Counted from the stretch's first letter, positions 1-7,827 are shown. The stretch is 13,340 bases of DNA from Bacteroidales bacterium (GCA_012837565.1 DUQY01000160.1:1-13340), one strand, 5' to 3'. Numbers and translations are program-made. Notes: generated from the letters alone by a model not told the origin.

Positions 1-1151
1 AAGCCTTTGATTAGTTTTGACTCCAAGGTTTTTTGGTTTATCTCTTTTAGGTCAACTCCTCCTTGGGTAACGATTGCTTGTTCAAAACCAAAGTCGCCTA
101 TGATTTCAAATTGACAGTGTTTTAGGAAGGCTAAGATTTCTTTTCTTTCTTGTGAGGTAACGAAACTTGCTTTTTTTCGAGGGTCTAATGCTGTTTGATA
201 GATTGCAAGATAGATTAACTCGTGTGGAAGGAATGCTCTAAGGACTGACCTTAGGTCTTCTTTTCCTCTAATGTTTAGTTCGCTTAGGAGTTTCTCATCA
301 AGCTCTTGCTCTGATAGTGCTGTCTTGAAATCTATGTTTAGGAATAGTCTTTCGCCTTGGGATAATAATCTTGCGATTTGTCTGCTAAGGGTTATGATGA
401 TTGGGCCCTCTACTCCATTTTCACGAAAGGTTAGCTCGCCAAACTCTTGGCATACTTTCTTTCCTGATTCAAGGGTTATGGTTGCATTAACGTTTCTTAC
501 GCCAAAGCCTATTATTGATGGGTCTATTCGTTCTCCGTTATAATGTTTTAGTTTAAGCCCTACAAGTGAAGGAAGGGTTGGGATGATATTATGTCCTACT
601 TCTTTTGCAAGCCTTACGCCATCTCCTTGGCTTCCTGTTAGTGGGTAGCTTTCTCCTCCTGCTGCAAGGATTACTTTAGGAGATTTAAATATTTGTGGTT
701 TATAGCCTTTGGTTTGAACTCCTACGATTTTTCCCTCTTCAACAATTAGTTTAGTTACTTCTGTATCTTTTAATATTCTACAATCGGAATCTTCCAATTC
801 ATTTATCATTGCCAAGAAAACATCTTGTGCCTTTCCTGATTGTGGGAATATCCTTCCGCCTCTTTCTTCAACGGTCTTTACTCCTAAGTCTCCGAAAAAT
901 GTAACGACATCTTTGGTAAAAAACTTATTGAATGAAGGGTAGAGAAATCTTGGTTCTGAGCCGCAGTGTTTAAGAAAGTCTTTAAGGGGTAGAGTATTTG
1001 TTAGATTACAACGTCCTTTTCCTGTTATGCGAAGCTTTCTTCCTGCTTGCGACATCTTCTCTATTAATAGTACTCTTTGTCCTTGACGTGTTGCTACTAT
1101 TGCTGAAATGAGTCCTGATGCTCCTGCTCCTATTATTATTAAATCGTACAT
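1..1151 (-). CDS. BaiN/HI0933-family NAD(P)/FAD-dependent oxidoreductase (3' end cut by window edge)
   Basis: A flavoprotein of the HI0933/BaiN (YhiN-like) family, read on the minus strand from ATG at 1151. The frame stays open for 383 codons to the left edge, so the last 20-30 residues are probably outside. Visible: an N-terminal Rossmann FAD-binding motif GAGASGL (residues 8-14), the family signature RKLRITGKGRCNLTN (about 38-52), a second dinucleotide-type motif AAGGESYPLTGSQG in the middle, and TQGGV followed by an E near the C-terminus. The family is named after a bile-acid dehydroxylation enzyme (BaiN) and an H. influenzae protein; for most members the substrate is unknown, so I do not assign a reaction. 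It lies downstream of era on the same strand but is separated by 90 bases containing a hairpin-forming repeat, so co-transcription is uncertain. Family confidence is high, function low. Confidence 0.9.
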   Translation of the reverse strand, partial: MYDLIIIGAGASGLISAIVATRQGQRVLLIEKMSQAGRKLRITGKGRCNLTNTLPLKDFLKHCGSEPRFLYPSFNKFFTKDVVTFFGDLGVKTVEERGGRIFPQSGKAQDVFLAMINELEDSDCRILKDTEVTKLIVEEGKIVGVQTKGYKPQIFKSPKVILAAGGESYPLTGSQGDGVRLAKEVGHNIIPTLPSLVGLKLKHYNGERIDPSIIGFGVRNVNATITLESGKKVCQEFGELTFRENGVEGPIIITLSRQIARLLSQGERLFLNIDFKTALSEQELDEKLLSELNIRGKEDLRSVLRAFLPHELIYLAIYQTALDPRKKASFVTSQERKEILAFLKHCQFEIIGDFGFEQAIVTQGGVDLKEINQKTLESKLIKG

Positions 1152-1167
1152 AGTCTTGAATGAAAAA

Positions 1168-1233
1168 GTAAAAGGTAAAAACTAAAAGGGAGAGTCTCTA
1201 TGAAACTTTTACCTCTTAGTTTTTACCTCTTAG
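1168..1233. repeat. Inverted array of 7-base units (hairpin) between era and the flavoprotein gene
   Basis: On the left arm, units of the form GTAAAAG, GTAAAAA, CTAAAAG run from 1168 to 1188. On the right arm, CTTTTAC, CTCTTAG, TTTTTAC, CTCTTAG run from 1206 to 1233, the last 14 bases being a near-tandem copy of the preceding 14. The arms are complementary: 13 bases at 1173-1185 match 1216-1228 perfectly, and the pairing extends three more bases past one mismatch. The RNA would form a stem of about 17 pairs with a loop of about 22 bases. It could act as a transcription terminator or mRNA stabiliser between the two minus-strand genes, or be a copy of a dispersed intergenic repeat. The structure is seen directly; its role is inferred. 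Confidence 0.75.
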
Positions 1234-1241
1234 CTAATAAA

Positions 1242-2120
1242 TTATTTATTGTCGTAACCGAAACGTCTTAGTGAGTTATCGTTATTTCTCCAGTCTTTTA
1301 GTACTTTGACATGAATTTCTAAGAAGCATTTCTTTCCAGTAAACTCTTCTATATCTAGTCTTGCCTCTGTACCTACTTTCTTTAACATTGAGCCTTTATG
1401 TCCAATCATTATTCCTTTTTGACTGTCTCTCTCAACATAAATCACGGTGGATATCTTATTGATATTGTTTTCTTCCTTAAACGTTTCAACAACTACTTCA
1501 CAAGAATATGGTATTTCCTTTTGGTAGTACATTAATATCTTTTCACGTATTATTTCCGAAACAAAGAAACGCATTGACTTGTCGGTTAGCTCGTCTTTTG
1601 GAAAATAAGGAGGACTTTCTGGAAGTAGTTCTAATATCTTATTGAAGACTACATCAAGGTTGAAGTTTTCAGTAGCAGAGGTAGGAATAATTATGGCACG
1701 AGGTATTTCTGTTTGCCAATATGCTACTTTTTCTTCAACTTCTACTTGGTTTGAAAGGTCTATCTTATTTATTAATAGTATTACAGGAATTTCAGAATTG
1801 ATTACCTTATCTAAGGTGTCGTGATTCTTTAAAGTTTCTCCTACTTCTGTAACTAAGAGGAATAAATCTGCATCTTGTAGGGCTAAATTTACAAAATGCA
1901 TCATAGATTCATGGAGCTTATAATGAGGGTTTACAATTCCAGGAGTGTCTGAAAAGACTATCTGGAAGTCGTCTCCATTTAAGAGTCCCATGATTCTATG
2001 ACGTGTTGTTTGCGATTTGGAGGTTATGATAGAAAGTTTCTCACCTACTAACGCATTCATTAAGGTTGATTTCCCTACATTAGGGTTACCAATTATATTT
2101 ACAAATCCGGCTTTATGCAA
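1242..2120 (-). CDS. era: GTPase Era (16S rRNA/30S subunit maturation)
   Basis: Era is a GTPase that binds the 3' end of 16S rRNA and helps late 30S subunit assembly. All family landmarks are present in 292 residues, the usual length. The G domain has G1 GNPNVGKST (11-19), a QTTR switch I motif (37-40), G3 DTPG (58-61), G4 NKID (118-121) and G5 TSAT (147-150). The C-terminal KH RNA-binding domain has the GIMIGHKGS loop (236-244), and the C-terminus resembles the family's usual end (WRNN...LRRFGY). It starts 9 bases after the tig stop codon, so the two are almost certainly one transcript, linking nascent-chain folding with ribosome assembly. No separate promoter is seen in front of it. Identification is secure. 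Confidence 0.97.
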   Translation of the reverse strand: MHKAGFVNIIGNPNVGKSTLMNALVGEKLSIITSKSQTTRHRIMGLLNGDDFQIVFSDTPGIVNPHYKLHESMMHFVNLALQDADLFLLVTEVGETLKNHDTLDKVINSEIPVILLINKIDLSNQVEVEEKVAYWQTEIPRAIIIPTSATENFNLDVVFNKILELLPESPPYFPKDELTDKSMRFFVSEIIREKILMYYQKEIPYSCEVVVETFKEENNINKISTVIYVERDSQKGIMIGHKGSMLKKVGTEARLDIEEFTGKKCFLEIHVKVLKDWRNNDNSLRRFGYDNK

Positions 2121-2129
2121 TTTATTTTT

Positions 2130-3503
2130 TTATTTTGTTTGGTCTTGAACCATTTTTGTGAACTCATCAACCGTTACTGACTTTTCTTCAACTTTAAGAT
2201 TGTCTCTTAGAGTTTGAGTTAGCTTTTGGTCGTAAAGATAATCGTATACTTGTTTTGTTTGATCTTGATTTTTCATCATATTTTCAGAAACGCTTTCCAT
2301 TGCCTCAAGTCTTTGCTTTGTTTCTTCTTCGGTTTCATTTTCTCCCTCTGGGAAGTAGTTACCTAAAAGAGCTTCTTTGAAATATGTTTTAACTTCGTCT
2401 TTAGTTACTTCTAAAGAGAACTTTTCTAGAAGTTTAGTCTCAATTAGCTGCCATTTCAAACTATCTCTATACATTTCGTATTCTGCCTCTACTTGCTCCA
2501 TTGTTAGTTTTTCTTGACTGTTTGAAACTAACCAACGTTTCATAAACTCATCTGGAAGTTCAAAGTTCGCTCCTTTTACTATCTTTTGTGTTGCTTCGTT
2601 AGTGAAGAAACGATCTGATTCTCTTCTATATGTTTCTGAAAGGTCTTTTGTTGCTCTTTTGCGGAAGTCTTCAAGGGTTGCTATTCCTTCTGCTTTATAT
2701 GCTTTTTCAAATAATTCTTCATTTAATTCGTGAAGAGCTATTCTATTAATTGATGAGATAACGAATTTAAAGTTAGTGTTGAGATCTTTTGCGTCTTCTT
2801 TGTCCATTTTAAGCATCGCTGCTCTGTCTGTTTCGTTAGGGAAAGCTTTTGCAATATCGAAAATAACTTCAGCATCTTTTTCTTTACCTATAAATAGGCT
2901 TTGGATTTCTTTGTCAGCAATCATATTAACTGATAATGAAGTTGTAGACAGTGCTCCATCTTCTTTAATGTTTCCGTCTTTGTCAAGTTCTGAAAGTTCT
3001 CCATAAACTAAATCATTTTCTTCCACTTTTTCAGGAGAAGAGAATTGACCAAAACGTCTTTGAAGGTCTTCAACAAACTTATCTAACATATCATCAGATG
3101 GTACTATATTATAATAAGTTTCTTCAATCTTATCTAAATTAAGTTCAAATTCTGGTTGAAGTGCTATATCGAAATAGAAAGTAAATTCTTTTTGAGTTTC
3201 CCAATCAATTTTAGTTTTCTCATCGTTAGCTAATGGATAACCCATTATTTGTATTTTCTCTTTATCTAAGAACTCATACATTGCTTCTGACATTCCTTTT
3301 TCAATAATATCAGCCCTAACAGGTAGCTCATACATTTTCTTAATCATCCCCATTGGAACTTGTCCAGGACGGAAGCCAGGAACATTTGCTTTACGACGGT
3401 GAGTCTTCAATTGCTCATCTAGCTTTTGAGCATAATCTTCTTCACTAATATTTATTGTTAAAACTGCTGTTAAATCTCCAGTATTTTCTTTAGTTACTTT
3501 CAT
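2130..3503 (-). CDS. tig: Trigger factor (ribosome-associated chaperone)
   Basis: Trigger factor docks at the ribosomal exit tunnel and shields nascent chains. The N-terminal ribosome-binding domain carries the diagnostic loop NVPGFRPGQVP (about 40-50). The middle domain (about 150-255) sits where the FKBP-type prolyl isomerase is in E. coli, but the usual FKBP core motifs are not recognisable, as is common in Bacteroidetes trigger factors. The C-terminal half is the long charged helical chaperone cradle, ending in a helical tail. At 457 residues it is slightly longer than the E. coli protein (432). ATG at 3503 places the first residues (MKVTKENTGDLTAVL) at the family's normal start. It is the first gene of a tig-era unit with its own upstream promoter element; the clpP and clpX genes that often follow tig in bacteria are absent here. 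Confidence 0.95.
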   Translation of the reverse strand: MKVTKENTGDLTAVLTINISEEDYAQKLDEQLKTHRRKANVPGFRPGQVPMGMIKKMYELPVRADIIEKGMSEAMYEFLDKEKIQIMGYPLANDEKTKIDWETQKEFTFYFDIALQPEFELNLDKIEETYYNIVPSDDMLDKFVEDLQRRFGQFSSPEKVEENDLVYGELSELDKDGNIKEDGALSTTSLSVNMIADKEIQSLFIGKEKDAEVIFDIAKAFPNETDRAAMLKMDKEDAKDLNTNFKFVISSINRIALHELNEELFEKAYKAEGIATLEDFRKRATKDLSETYRRESDRFFTNEATQKIVKGANFELPDEFMKRWLVSNSQEKLTMEQVEAEYEMYRDSLKWQLIETKLLEKFSLEVTKDEVKTYFKEALLGNYFPEGENETEEETKQRLEAMESVSENMMKNQDQTKQVYDYLYDQKLTQTLRDNLKVEEKSVTVDEFTKMVQDQTK

Positions 3504-3524
3504 TTTAAATATCTATTTTTCTAT

Positions 3525-3539
3525 TTATTATTATTATTA
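3525..3539. repeat. (TTA)5 trinucleotide run in the tig leader
   Basis: Five perfect TTA units (TAA on the transcribed minus strand) lie between the -7 element and the tig start codon, inside the predicted 5' UTR of about 40 bases. Such runs can change in copy number. The stretch is also simply AT-rich leader, as preferred for translation start in Bacteroidetes. Confidence 0.7.
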
Positions 3540-3551
3540 TAAACGGGGGTG

Positions 3552-3582
3552 CAAAGTTACAATAATTTTCAGTATTATCTAA
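3552..3582 (-). promoter_or_regulatory. Bacteroidetes-type promoter of tig-era
   Basis: On the minus strand TAACTTTG (3559-3552), followed by C, matches the -7 consensus TAnnTTTG. A weak -33 candidate TTAG (3582-3579) lies 19 bases upstream. Transcription would start near 3545, giving a leader of about 40 bases. The -33 match is imperfect (3 of 4). Confidence 0.6.
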
Positions 3583-3595
3583 TTTTCAATCTAAA

Positions 3596-4624
3596 TTAGA
3601 AGCCAATACCATAACTTTTTATCGTCATCTCAAAGGCTTCTGACCATTGAGTATATCCTTTTTTAATATGAAGTCGGCGAGAAGAAAAAATGCCTGTTCC
3701 ATTTTCTATATTGCTATATAAGGGTTTTTCGGTCAAAGATACTAATGGTGCATTATTATCAATGTATTCTTTTAAACTCTTACCAGAGCCATAAACATAA
3801 ACCTCAAAACTAGGAGAATCATTCATAAAAGAACGAACAGCATATCCTCTATCCGAAATCTTATTTTTAAGTTGGAAAAGAAAATCTGTTTCAAAAATCT
3901 TATATTCTAGTGTTTTATCTGTATCTGTAAATGGATTTATAATGGAACTTGAACTAATATTCACATAAGAAGGTATTCCGTTTTCCATAAAATTAAATCT
4001 AATGGAAGGTTGGAAAGAACGTGCAATTTCACCTTTTATAGGAGAGATAGCACTTACCCATTTACAAGTTAAGATATTTGCATTATAGGTTGCATTATAG
4101 TTAAAGCCAAAAACAAATCCAGAAGGACTTGTTACCTTATAGTTGGAAACAAGCCTAGTATTTGCTGTAGTTATATTCCCTGTCTTTAGATTTTTTACTA
4201 AAAGATAATACGTAAATTCAGGATTAAGTTTTGTTGTGCTATAATAAATTGGTGCAATTTCTGAGTAAAAGTCTCCACTATCGGGCTTGGAATAGTTTTC
4301 GGTATAGTTAAAATGAATCGTTTGTTTGGCTTTTGTTGTATCCCAACCAGAAGTTTCCCAATCGTAGAAGCCATAAATACTAACCTCTATATCTTCTTGC
4401 TTATAATATATTGAATCTTTTTCTCTTGCAAATTGAATATAGTTACCGTCTCCAAGAAAACATTTTTGAACTCTAATGAAGTTAGTATCGGCGTCTTGGT
4501 CTAAGATCCCATAAACTATCGTGGTTTCTTTCCAGTCTCCATTAGGGTTAAATTCAACCTCACAAGAAACAAAAACAATAAGACTTGCTATAAAAAGAAG
4601 AATGATAATAAGTTTCTCTTTCAT
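3596..4624 (-). CDS. Putative surface/periplasmic lipoprotein of unknown function (DUF4249-like)
   Basis: I do not recognise a specific function. The first 20 residues form a type II signal peptide: MKEK, then a hydrophobic stretch, ending in FVS before Cys21, the likely lipidated residue. The mature part begins with EVEF, acidic as is common for Bacteroidetes outer-membrane lipoproteins. After the lipid anchor comes WKETTIVYGILDQ, with a following stretch on FIRVQKCFLGDGN. This pattern recurs in uncharacterised Bacteroidetes lipoproteins, some grouped with DUF4249; that family label is tentative. The rest is beta-rich with many aromatic residues, suggesting beta-sandwich domains, and there are no transmembrane helices. 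The gene has a good promoter facing the pyrK promoter and lies 92 bases upstream of tig, which has its own promoter, so it is probably monocistronic. No susC/susD pair is in the window. Confidence 0.75.
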   Translation of the reverse strand: MKEKLIIILLFIASLIVFVSCEVEFNPNGDWKETTIVYGILDQDADTNFIRVQKCFLGDGNYIQFAREKDSIYYKQEDIEVSIYGFYDWETSGWDTTKAKQTIHFNYTENYSKPDSGDFYSEIAPIYYSTTKLNPEFTYYLLVKNLKTGNITTANTRLVSNYKVTSPSGFVFGFNYNATYNANILTCKWVSAISPIKGEIARSFQPSIRFNFMENGIPSYVNISSSSIINPFTDTDKTLEYKIFETDFLFQLKNKISDRGYAVRSFMNDSPSFEVYVYGSGKSLKEYIDNNAPLVSLTEKPLYSNIENGTGIFSSRRLHIKKGYTQWSEAFEMTIKSYGIGF

Positions 4625-4648
4625 GGATTAAACATTTAAAAGTGAACT

Positions 4649-4681
4649 GCAAAGGTATTAAATAATTTGTTTTCTCACAAT
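4649..4681 (-). promoter_or_regulatory. Promoter of the lipoprotein gene
   Basis: The minus strand reads TACCTTTG followed by C (4657-4649), an exact TAnnTTTG -7 element. A -33 element ATTG (4681-4678) lies 20 bases upstream. The predicted start is near 4642, giving a leader of about 18 bases. It is divergent from, and only 4 bases away from, the pyrK promoter. Confidence 0.75.
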
Positions 4682-4685
4682 ATTA

Positions 4686-4716
4686 TTTGTTGAAGTTAAT
4701 AAAAGCAGTAAATTTG
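4686..4716 (+). promoter_or_regulatory. Promoter of the pyrK-pyrD operon
   Basis: TTTG (4686-4689), 19 bases, then TAAATTTG (4709-4716): a perfect match to the Bacteroidetes primary promoter TTTG-N19-TAnnTTTG. Predicted start is near 4723, leaving a leader of about 50 bases before ATG at 4775. I see no clear attenuator hairpin in that leader. Confidence 0.85.
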
Positions 4717-4774
4717 CAATTGAATTAATTATAAGATAGACTCTTATACTTTTAAATGATAATAAATAAAATCA

Positions 4775-5533
4775 ATGAGATATTGTAAAGACTTTATAGT
4801 CGTAGAAAACGAAACAATTACTTCAACCCTTTTTATATTAAAGCTTCAATATCCAGAAACTCTTCCCGAGATTAAGGCAGGGCAATTTGTTGAGATATTG
4901 GTTGAGGGAAATAAAGATGTTTTTCTTCGCCGCCCTATTTCAATTCACGATGTTGATATTGAAAGAAATCAAATCTCTCTTCTTGTTCAAATTGTTGGCA
5001 AGGGAACAGATCAGCTTTCAAATATTAAGATAGGAGATACTTTAAATCTTATCTTCCCTTTGGGTAATGGATTTACAATTGTTGGCAAGAGGGTTCTTCT
5101 TGTTGGAGGTGGCTGTGGTGCTGCTCCCCTACTTTATCTTGCAAGAGTTTTAAAACAAAGGCAAATCAAATCCGACATCCTAATTGGCTGTAAAGACGTT
5201 AACCACTTATTTAGCAAAAAAGAATATGAATCACTTTCTAATCTCCATATAGCAACCGAAGATGGTTCTTGTGGACTTAAAGGACTTGTCACCTCTCATA
5301 AGATTATGGAAGAAGATTTTGATGCTATATATTGCTGTGGACCTACTCCAATGATGAAGGCTATTTCAAAACATGCAAAGCAAAAGAATATCCCATGCTA
5401 TGTCTCACTTGAACATAAGATGGCTTGTGGGTTTGGTGTTTGTTTGTGCTGTGTTGTGGAAACAAACATAGGTAACAAAAGGACTTGCGTCACAGGACCT
5501 ATATTTCTTTCAAGTGATTTAAAAGACTTTTAA
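4775..5533 (+). CDS. pyrK: Dihydroorotate dehydrogenase B, electron-transfer subunit PyrK
   Basis: PyrK passes electrons from PyrD's FMN through a [2Fe-2S] cluster and FAD to NAD+ in class 1B dihydroorotate dehydrogenase (de novo pyrimidine synthesis, cytoplasm). Visible in the 252 residues: a ferredoxin-reductase-like FAD domain with RRPIS (52-56), the NAD-domain motif GGGCGAAPL (111-119), CCGPTPMM (187-194), and the C-terminal iron-sulfur ligands. The ligands fit the spacing C-x4-C-x2-C-x11-C at Cys218, Cys223, Cys226 and Cys238. The extra Cys225 beside the cluster is a small oddity. Length and domain order are normal. The gene follows a strong promoter and ends 9 bases before pyrD, so the two subunits are made from one mRNA. 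Confidence 0.96.
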   Translation: MRYCKDFIVVENETITSTLFILKLQYPETLPEIKAGQFVEILVEGNKDVFLRRPISIHDVDIERNQISLLVQIVGKGTDQLSNIKIGDTLNLIFPLGNGFTIVGKRVLLVGGGCGAAPLLYLARVLKQRQIKSDILIGCKDVNHLFSKKEYESLSNLHIATEDGSCGLKGLVTSHKIMEEDFDAIYCCGPTPMMKAISKHAKQKNIPCYVSLEHKMACGFGVCLCCVVETNIGNKRTCVTGPIFLSSDLKDF

Positions 5534-5542
5534 GTTAAGACA

Positions 5543-6460
5543 ATGAATAATATAGATAAGAGATTAGAGGTTACCATTAAGGATATGGTATTAAGAAATC
5601 CAGTGATGACTGCATCGGGAACATTTGGATATGGATACGATTATGAAGATTTTATGAACCTTGAATCTTTAGGAGGAATTGTTGTTAAGGCTACAACGGG
5701 AGCAAACAGAGAGGGAAATGCTTATCCAAGAATGGCTGAAACCAGCTCTGGAATGCTTAATGCTGTTGGTCTTCAAAACAAAGGGGTAGATTATTTCTGC
5801 AATACTCTATATAATAAGATTAAGGATATTAATACAAATATGATTGTTAACGTTTCGGGTTCAAGTATTGAAGAATATGTTGAGGTTGCTGAAAAGATTA
5901 ACGAACTAAAAAACATCCCTGGAATTGAATTAAATATATCTTGTCCTAATGTTAAGCAAGGAGGAATGGCTTTTGGTACTGATCCTAAGATGGCAGCAGA
6001 AGTTGTTAAGGCTGTAAGAAGAGCCTATAATAAAACCTTGATTGTAAAACTTAGTCCAAATGTTACAAGTATTGTTGAGATTGCTAAGGCAGTTGAGGGT
6101 GAGGGTGCTGATTCTCTATCTCTAATTAATACATTATTTGGAATGGCTGTTGATGCAGAAAAGAGACAACCACTACTTTCAACCGTAACAGGTGGTTTAT
6201 CGGGCCCAGCAGTTAAACCAGTAGCTCTTCGCTGCGTTTGGCAAGTTGCAAAACAAACCAAATTACCCCTTATTGGAATTGGTGGAATAATGAATGCAAC
6301 AGATGCAATTGAGTTTATTTTGGTTGGAGCAACAGCAATTGAAGTTGGAACTGCAAACTTTATTAATCCTGCTATTAGCCAAGAAATTGTTTATGGAATA
6401 TCCGAATACTTAGACCGTCATAATATCAAAAACATTTCGGATATTAGAGGTATAATATAA
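5543..6460 (+). CDS. pyrD: Dihydroorotate dehydrogenase B, catalytic subunit PyrD (class 1B)
   Basis: Oxidises dihydroorotate to orotate using FMN; with PyrK it uses NAD+ as final acceptor. The 305-residue protein has the class 1 active-site features: TASGTFGYG near the N-terminus (23-31), NAVGLQN (73-79), and ELNISCPNV with the class 1 catalytic base Cys134. It also has KLSPNV (169-174) and the phosphate-binding regions TGGLSGPAVKP (216-226) and GIGGI (245-249), then a final strand with AIEVGTANF. A cysteine rather than serine base, plus an adjacent pyrK, points to class 1B and not the membrane quinone-linked class 2. It is the last gene of the operon and converges with the flippase gene 31 bases away; no clear terminator hairpin is visible in that gap. 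Confidence 0.97.
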   Translation: MNNIDKRLEVTIKDMVLRNPVMTASGTFGYGYDYEDFMNLESLGGIVVKATTGANREGNAYPRMAETSSGMLNAVGLQNKGVDYFCNTLYNKIKDINTNMIVNVSGSSIEEYVEVAEKINELKNIPGIELNISCPNVKQGGMAFGTDPKMAAEVVKAVRRAYNKTLIVKLSPNVTSIVEIAKAVEGEGADSLSLINTLFGMAVDAEKRQPLLSTVTGGLSGPAVKPVALRCVWQVAKQTKLPLIGIGGIMNATDAIEFILVGATAIEVGTANFINPAISQEIVYGISEYLDRHNIKNISDIRGII

Positions 6461-6491
6461 ACTTTATCTAAAAGACAATCTATTTACTACT

Positions 6492-7763
6492 CTATTTAAT
6501 TAAACCCTTAACTAAGGATGAGAATTCTTTTATATCTTGCTTTGATATTAAGAAATCAGAGAATCTGGTATTAGTCCATTTCTTGAAATAATAATATTCA
6601 ACGGAGAACGAAACACTATAAGATATTACAGTAGTAATTGCCGCACCCCATATTCCGTAAATAGGAACTAACCAAAAACCAAATACACCTGTTGAAATCA
6701 GACCTACTAAGGAGGCAGATGTTGCAATGGTAAAGTTACCCTTTGAAGCAAAATGCTGAGTGAAAGTACTTGATATGCTTAATAATAATATACCGACTGA
6801 AAGAATTTGTATCACCTGCCTAATATCTGCAAACTCTTGTCCAAAAAGAAAAACATAAACCTCCTTTGAAAGAAAAGAGAAGAACACCAGAGCGAGAACT
6901 GTAAATATTATATTAACCTTTGTCATCAAGACTGAAATCCTTTTTGCATAAACCTCATCTTCAATATTAGATAGCTTGGAGTATTGAACCAGTGCAAGAC
7001 TTACTCCAAACATCAATACTGCTTCCGATATGCTTATCCCGTTTGAGAAAACTCCTAAGGCCTTATTTCCACAGTAAAACGCTATTAAGTAGAAGGATAG
7101 TCTTGCATTCATTTGTTGAGAAATGCTACCCACTTGCTTAATTGCACCTAAACGAAATAGCTTTTTGAGCATTTGTAAGAAGTCTTTTAGAATAGGTAGT
7201 TTTAGGTTTCTATACTCATCTCTTAGAAGGTAGATTCCAAAAAACAAACTTATTGAATAGCCTACTAACAATGAAATAACATAAACATAGGAATTATCAA
7301 ACCTATCGAATAGAAACAATGAAAACAGGAATAGTATTGATATAAGCTGTGATGATAGCTTAAGGTTATTAGCCTGCCTGACTTTCTCTTTTCCAATCAG
7401 AACAAAGGTATTGACTTCTGTTATTGAGGCAAGAAATGCTATAATAAACAATTCAAGAGGGTATAAGACTAGGATGTTTGGCAAGAAAATAAAGACTAAA
7501 AACAAAGCTGATATAGATAGGATAATCCAAGTAATTGCAGGGAAGAAAAGATCGGAAAACTTATGCCTAGGAGTTAAATAAATTAGGGTAGAATTACCAA
7601 TAAGGGTTGCAAAAAGCATTAAGATAACAATATTGAAAAGGAATATAGACTGCTCTCCTTTTCCCTCTGCACCAATAGATTGACTTATTAGAATTATGGT
7701 AAGAAAGCCAATTATAGAAGAAACAATCTTTGTTAAAAATGTATGTAGTATTTTCTTTATCAA
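6492..7763 (-). CDS. Oligosaccharide flippase family protein (Wzx/MOP-type membrane transporter)
   Basis: An integral membrane protein of 423 residues with about 12 hydrophobic segments. It belongs by pattern to the polysaccharide-biosynthesis branch of the MOP superfamily, which flips lipid-linked sugars across the inner membrane. Typical marks are the first helix followed by SQSIGAEGKGEQ (27-38), and in the middle a charged-residue-bearing helix RLSFYLIAFYCGNKALGVFSNG region (221-242) that resembles family members. IYGIWGAA (368-375) comes near the C-terminus. It is unusual in standing alone: no glycosyltransferases or wzy-like genes are next to it, so its substrate cannot be guessed. A TAnnTTTG element precedes it. 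Family assignment is good; the exact role (O-antigen, capsule or other glycan) is not known. Confidence 0.85.
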   Translation of the reverse strand: MIKKILHTFLTKIVSSIIGFLTIILISQSIGAEGKGEQSIFLFNIVILMLFATLIGNSTLIYLTPRHKFSDLFFPAITWIILSISALFLVFIFLPNILVLYPLELFIIAFLASITEVNTFVLIGKEKVRQANNLKLSSQLISILFLFSLFLFDRFDNSYVYVISLLVGYSISLFFGIYLLRDEYRNLKLPILKDFLQMLKKLFRLGAIKQVGSISQQMNARLSFYLIAFYCGNKALGVFSNGISISEAVLMFGVSLALVQYSKLSNIEDEVYAKRISVLMTKVNIIFTVLALVFFSFLSKEVYVFLFGQEFADIRQVIQILSVGILLLSISSTFTQHFASKGNFTIATSASLVGLISTGVFGFWLVPIYGIWGAAITTVISYSVSFSVEYYYFKKWTNTRFSDFLISKQDIKEFSSLVKGLIK

Positions 7764-7781
7764 TTCTGCCTATTTTGCTGG

Positions 7782-7812
7782 CAAAGATATAGGTATATCT
7801 TCAATTATTAAA
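7782..7812 (-). promoter_or_regulatory. Probable promoter of the flippase gene
   Basis: The minus strand has TATCTTTG followed by C (7789-7781), an exact -7 element, 18 bases before the start codon. A weak -33 element TTTA (7812-7809) lies 19 bases upstream. Transcription would start about 10 bases before the ATG, giving a very short leader. Confidence 0.5.
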
Positions 7813-7827
7813 ATTAATACAGAATAT

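Noticed and set aside
271..543. 90-codon plus-strand ORF
   Set aside because: It is antisense to the flavoprotein gene, which shows clear family motifs on the other strand; the composition is serine-rich shadow sequence.
3578..3600. 8-base inverted repeat TCTAATTT/AAATTAGA at the lipoprotein stop codon, considered as a terminator
   Set aside because: The stem is AT-rich and short and no T-run follows on the minus strand; it also overlaps the tig -33 region, so it is not convincing as a terminator.
6025..6261. 78-codon minus-strand ORF inside pyrD
   Set aside because: Fully contained in the well-supported pyrD on the opposite strand.
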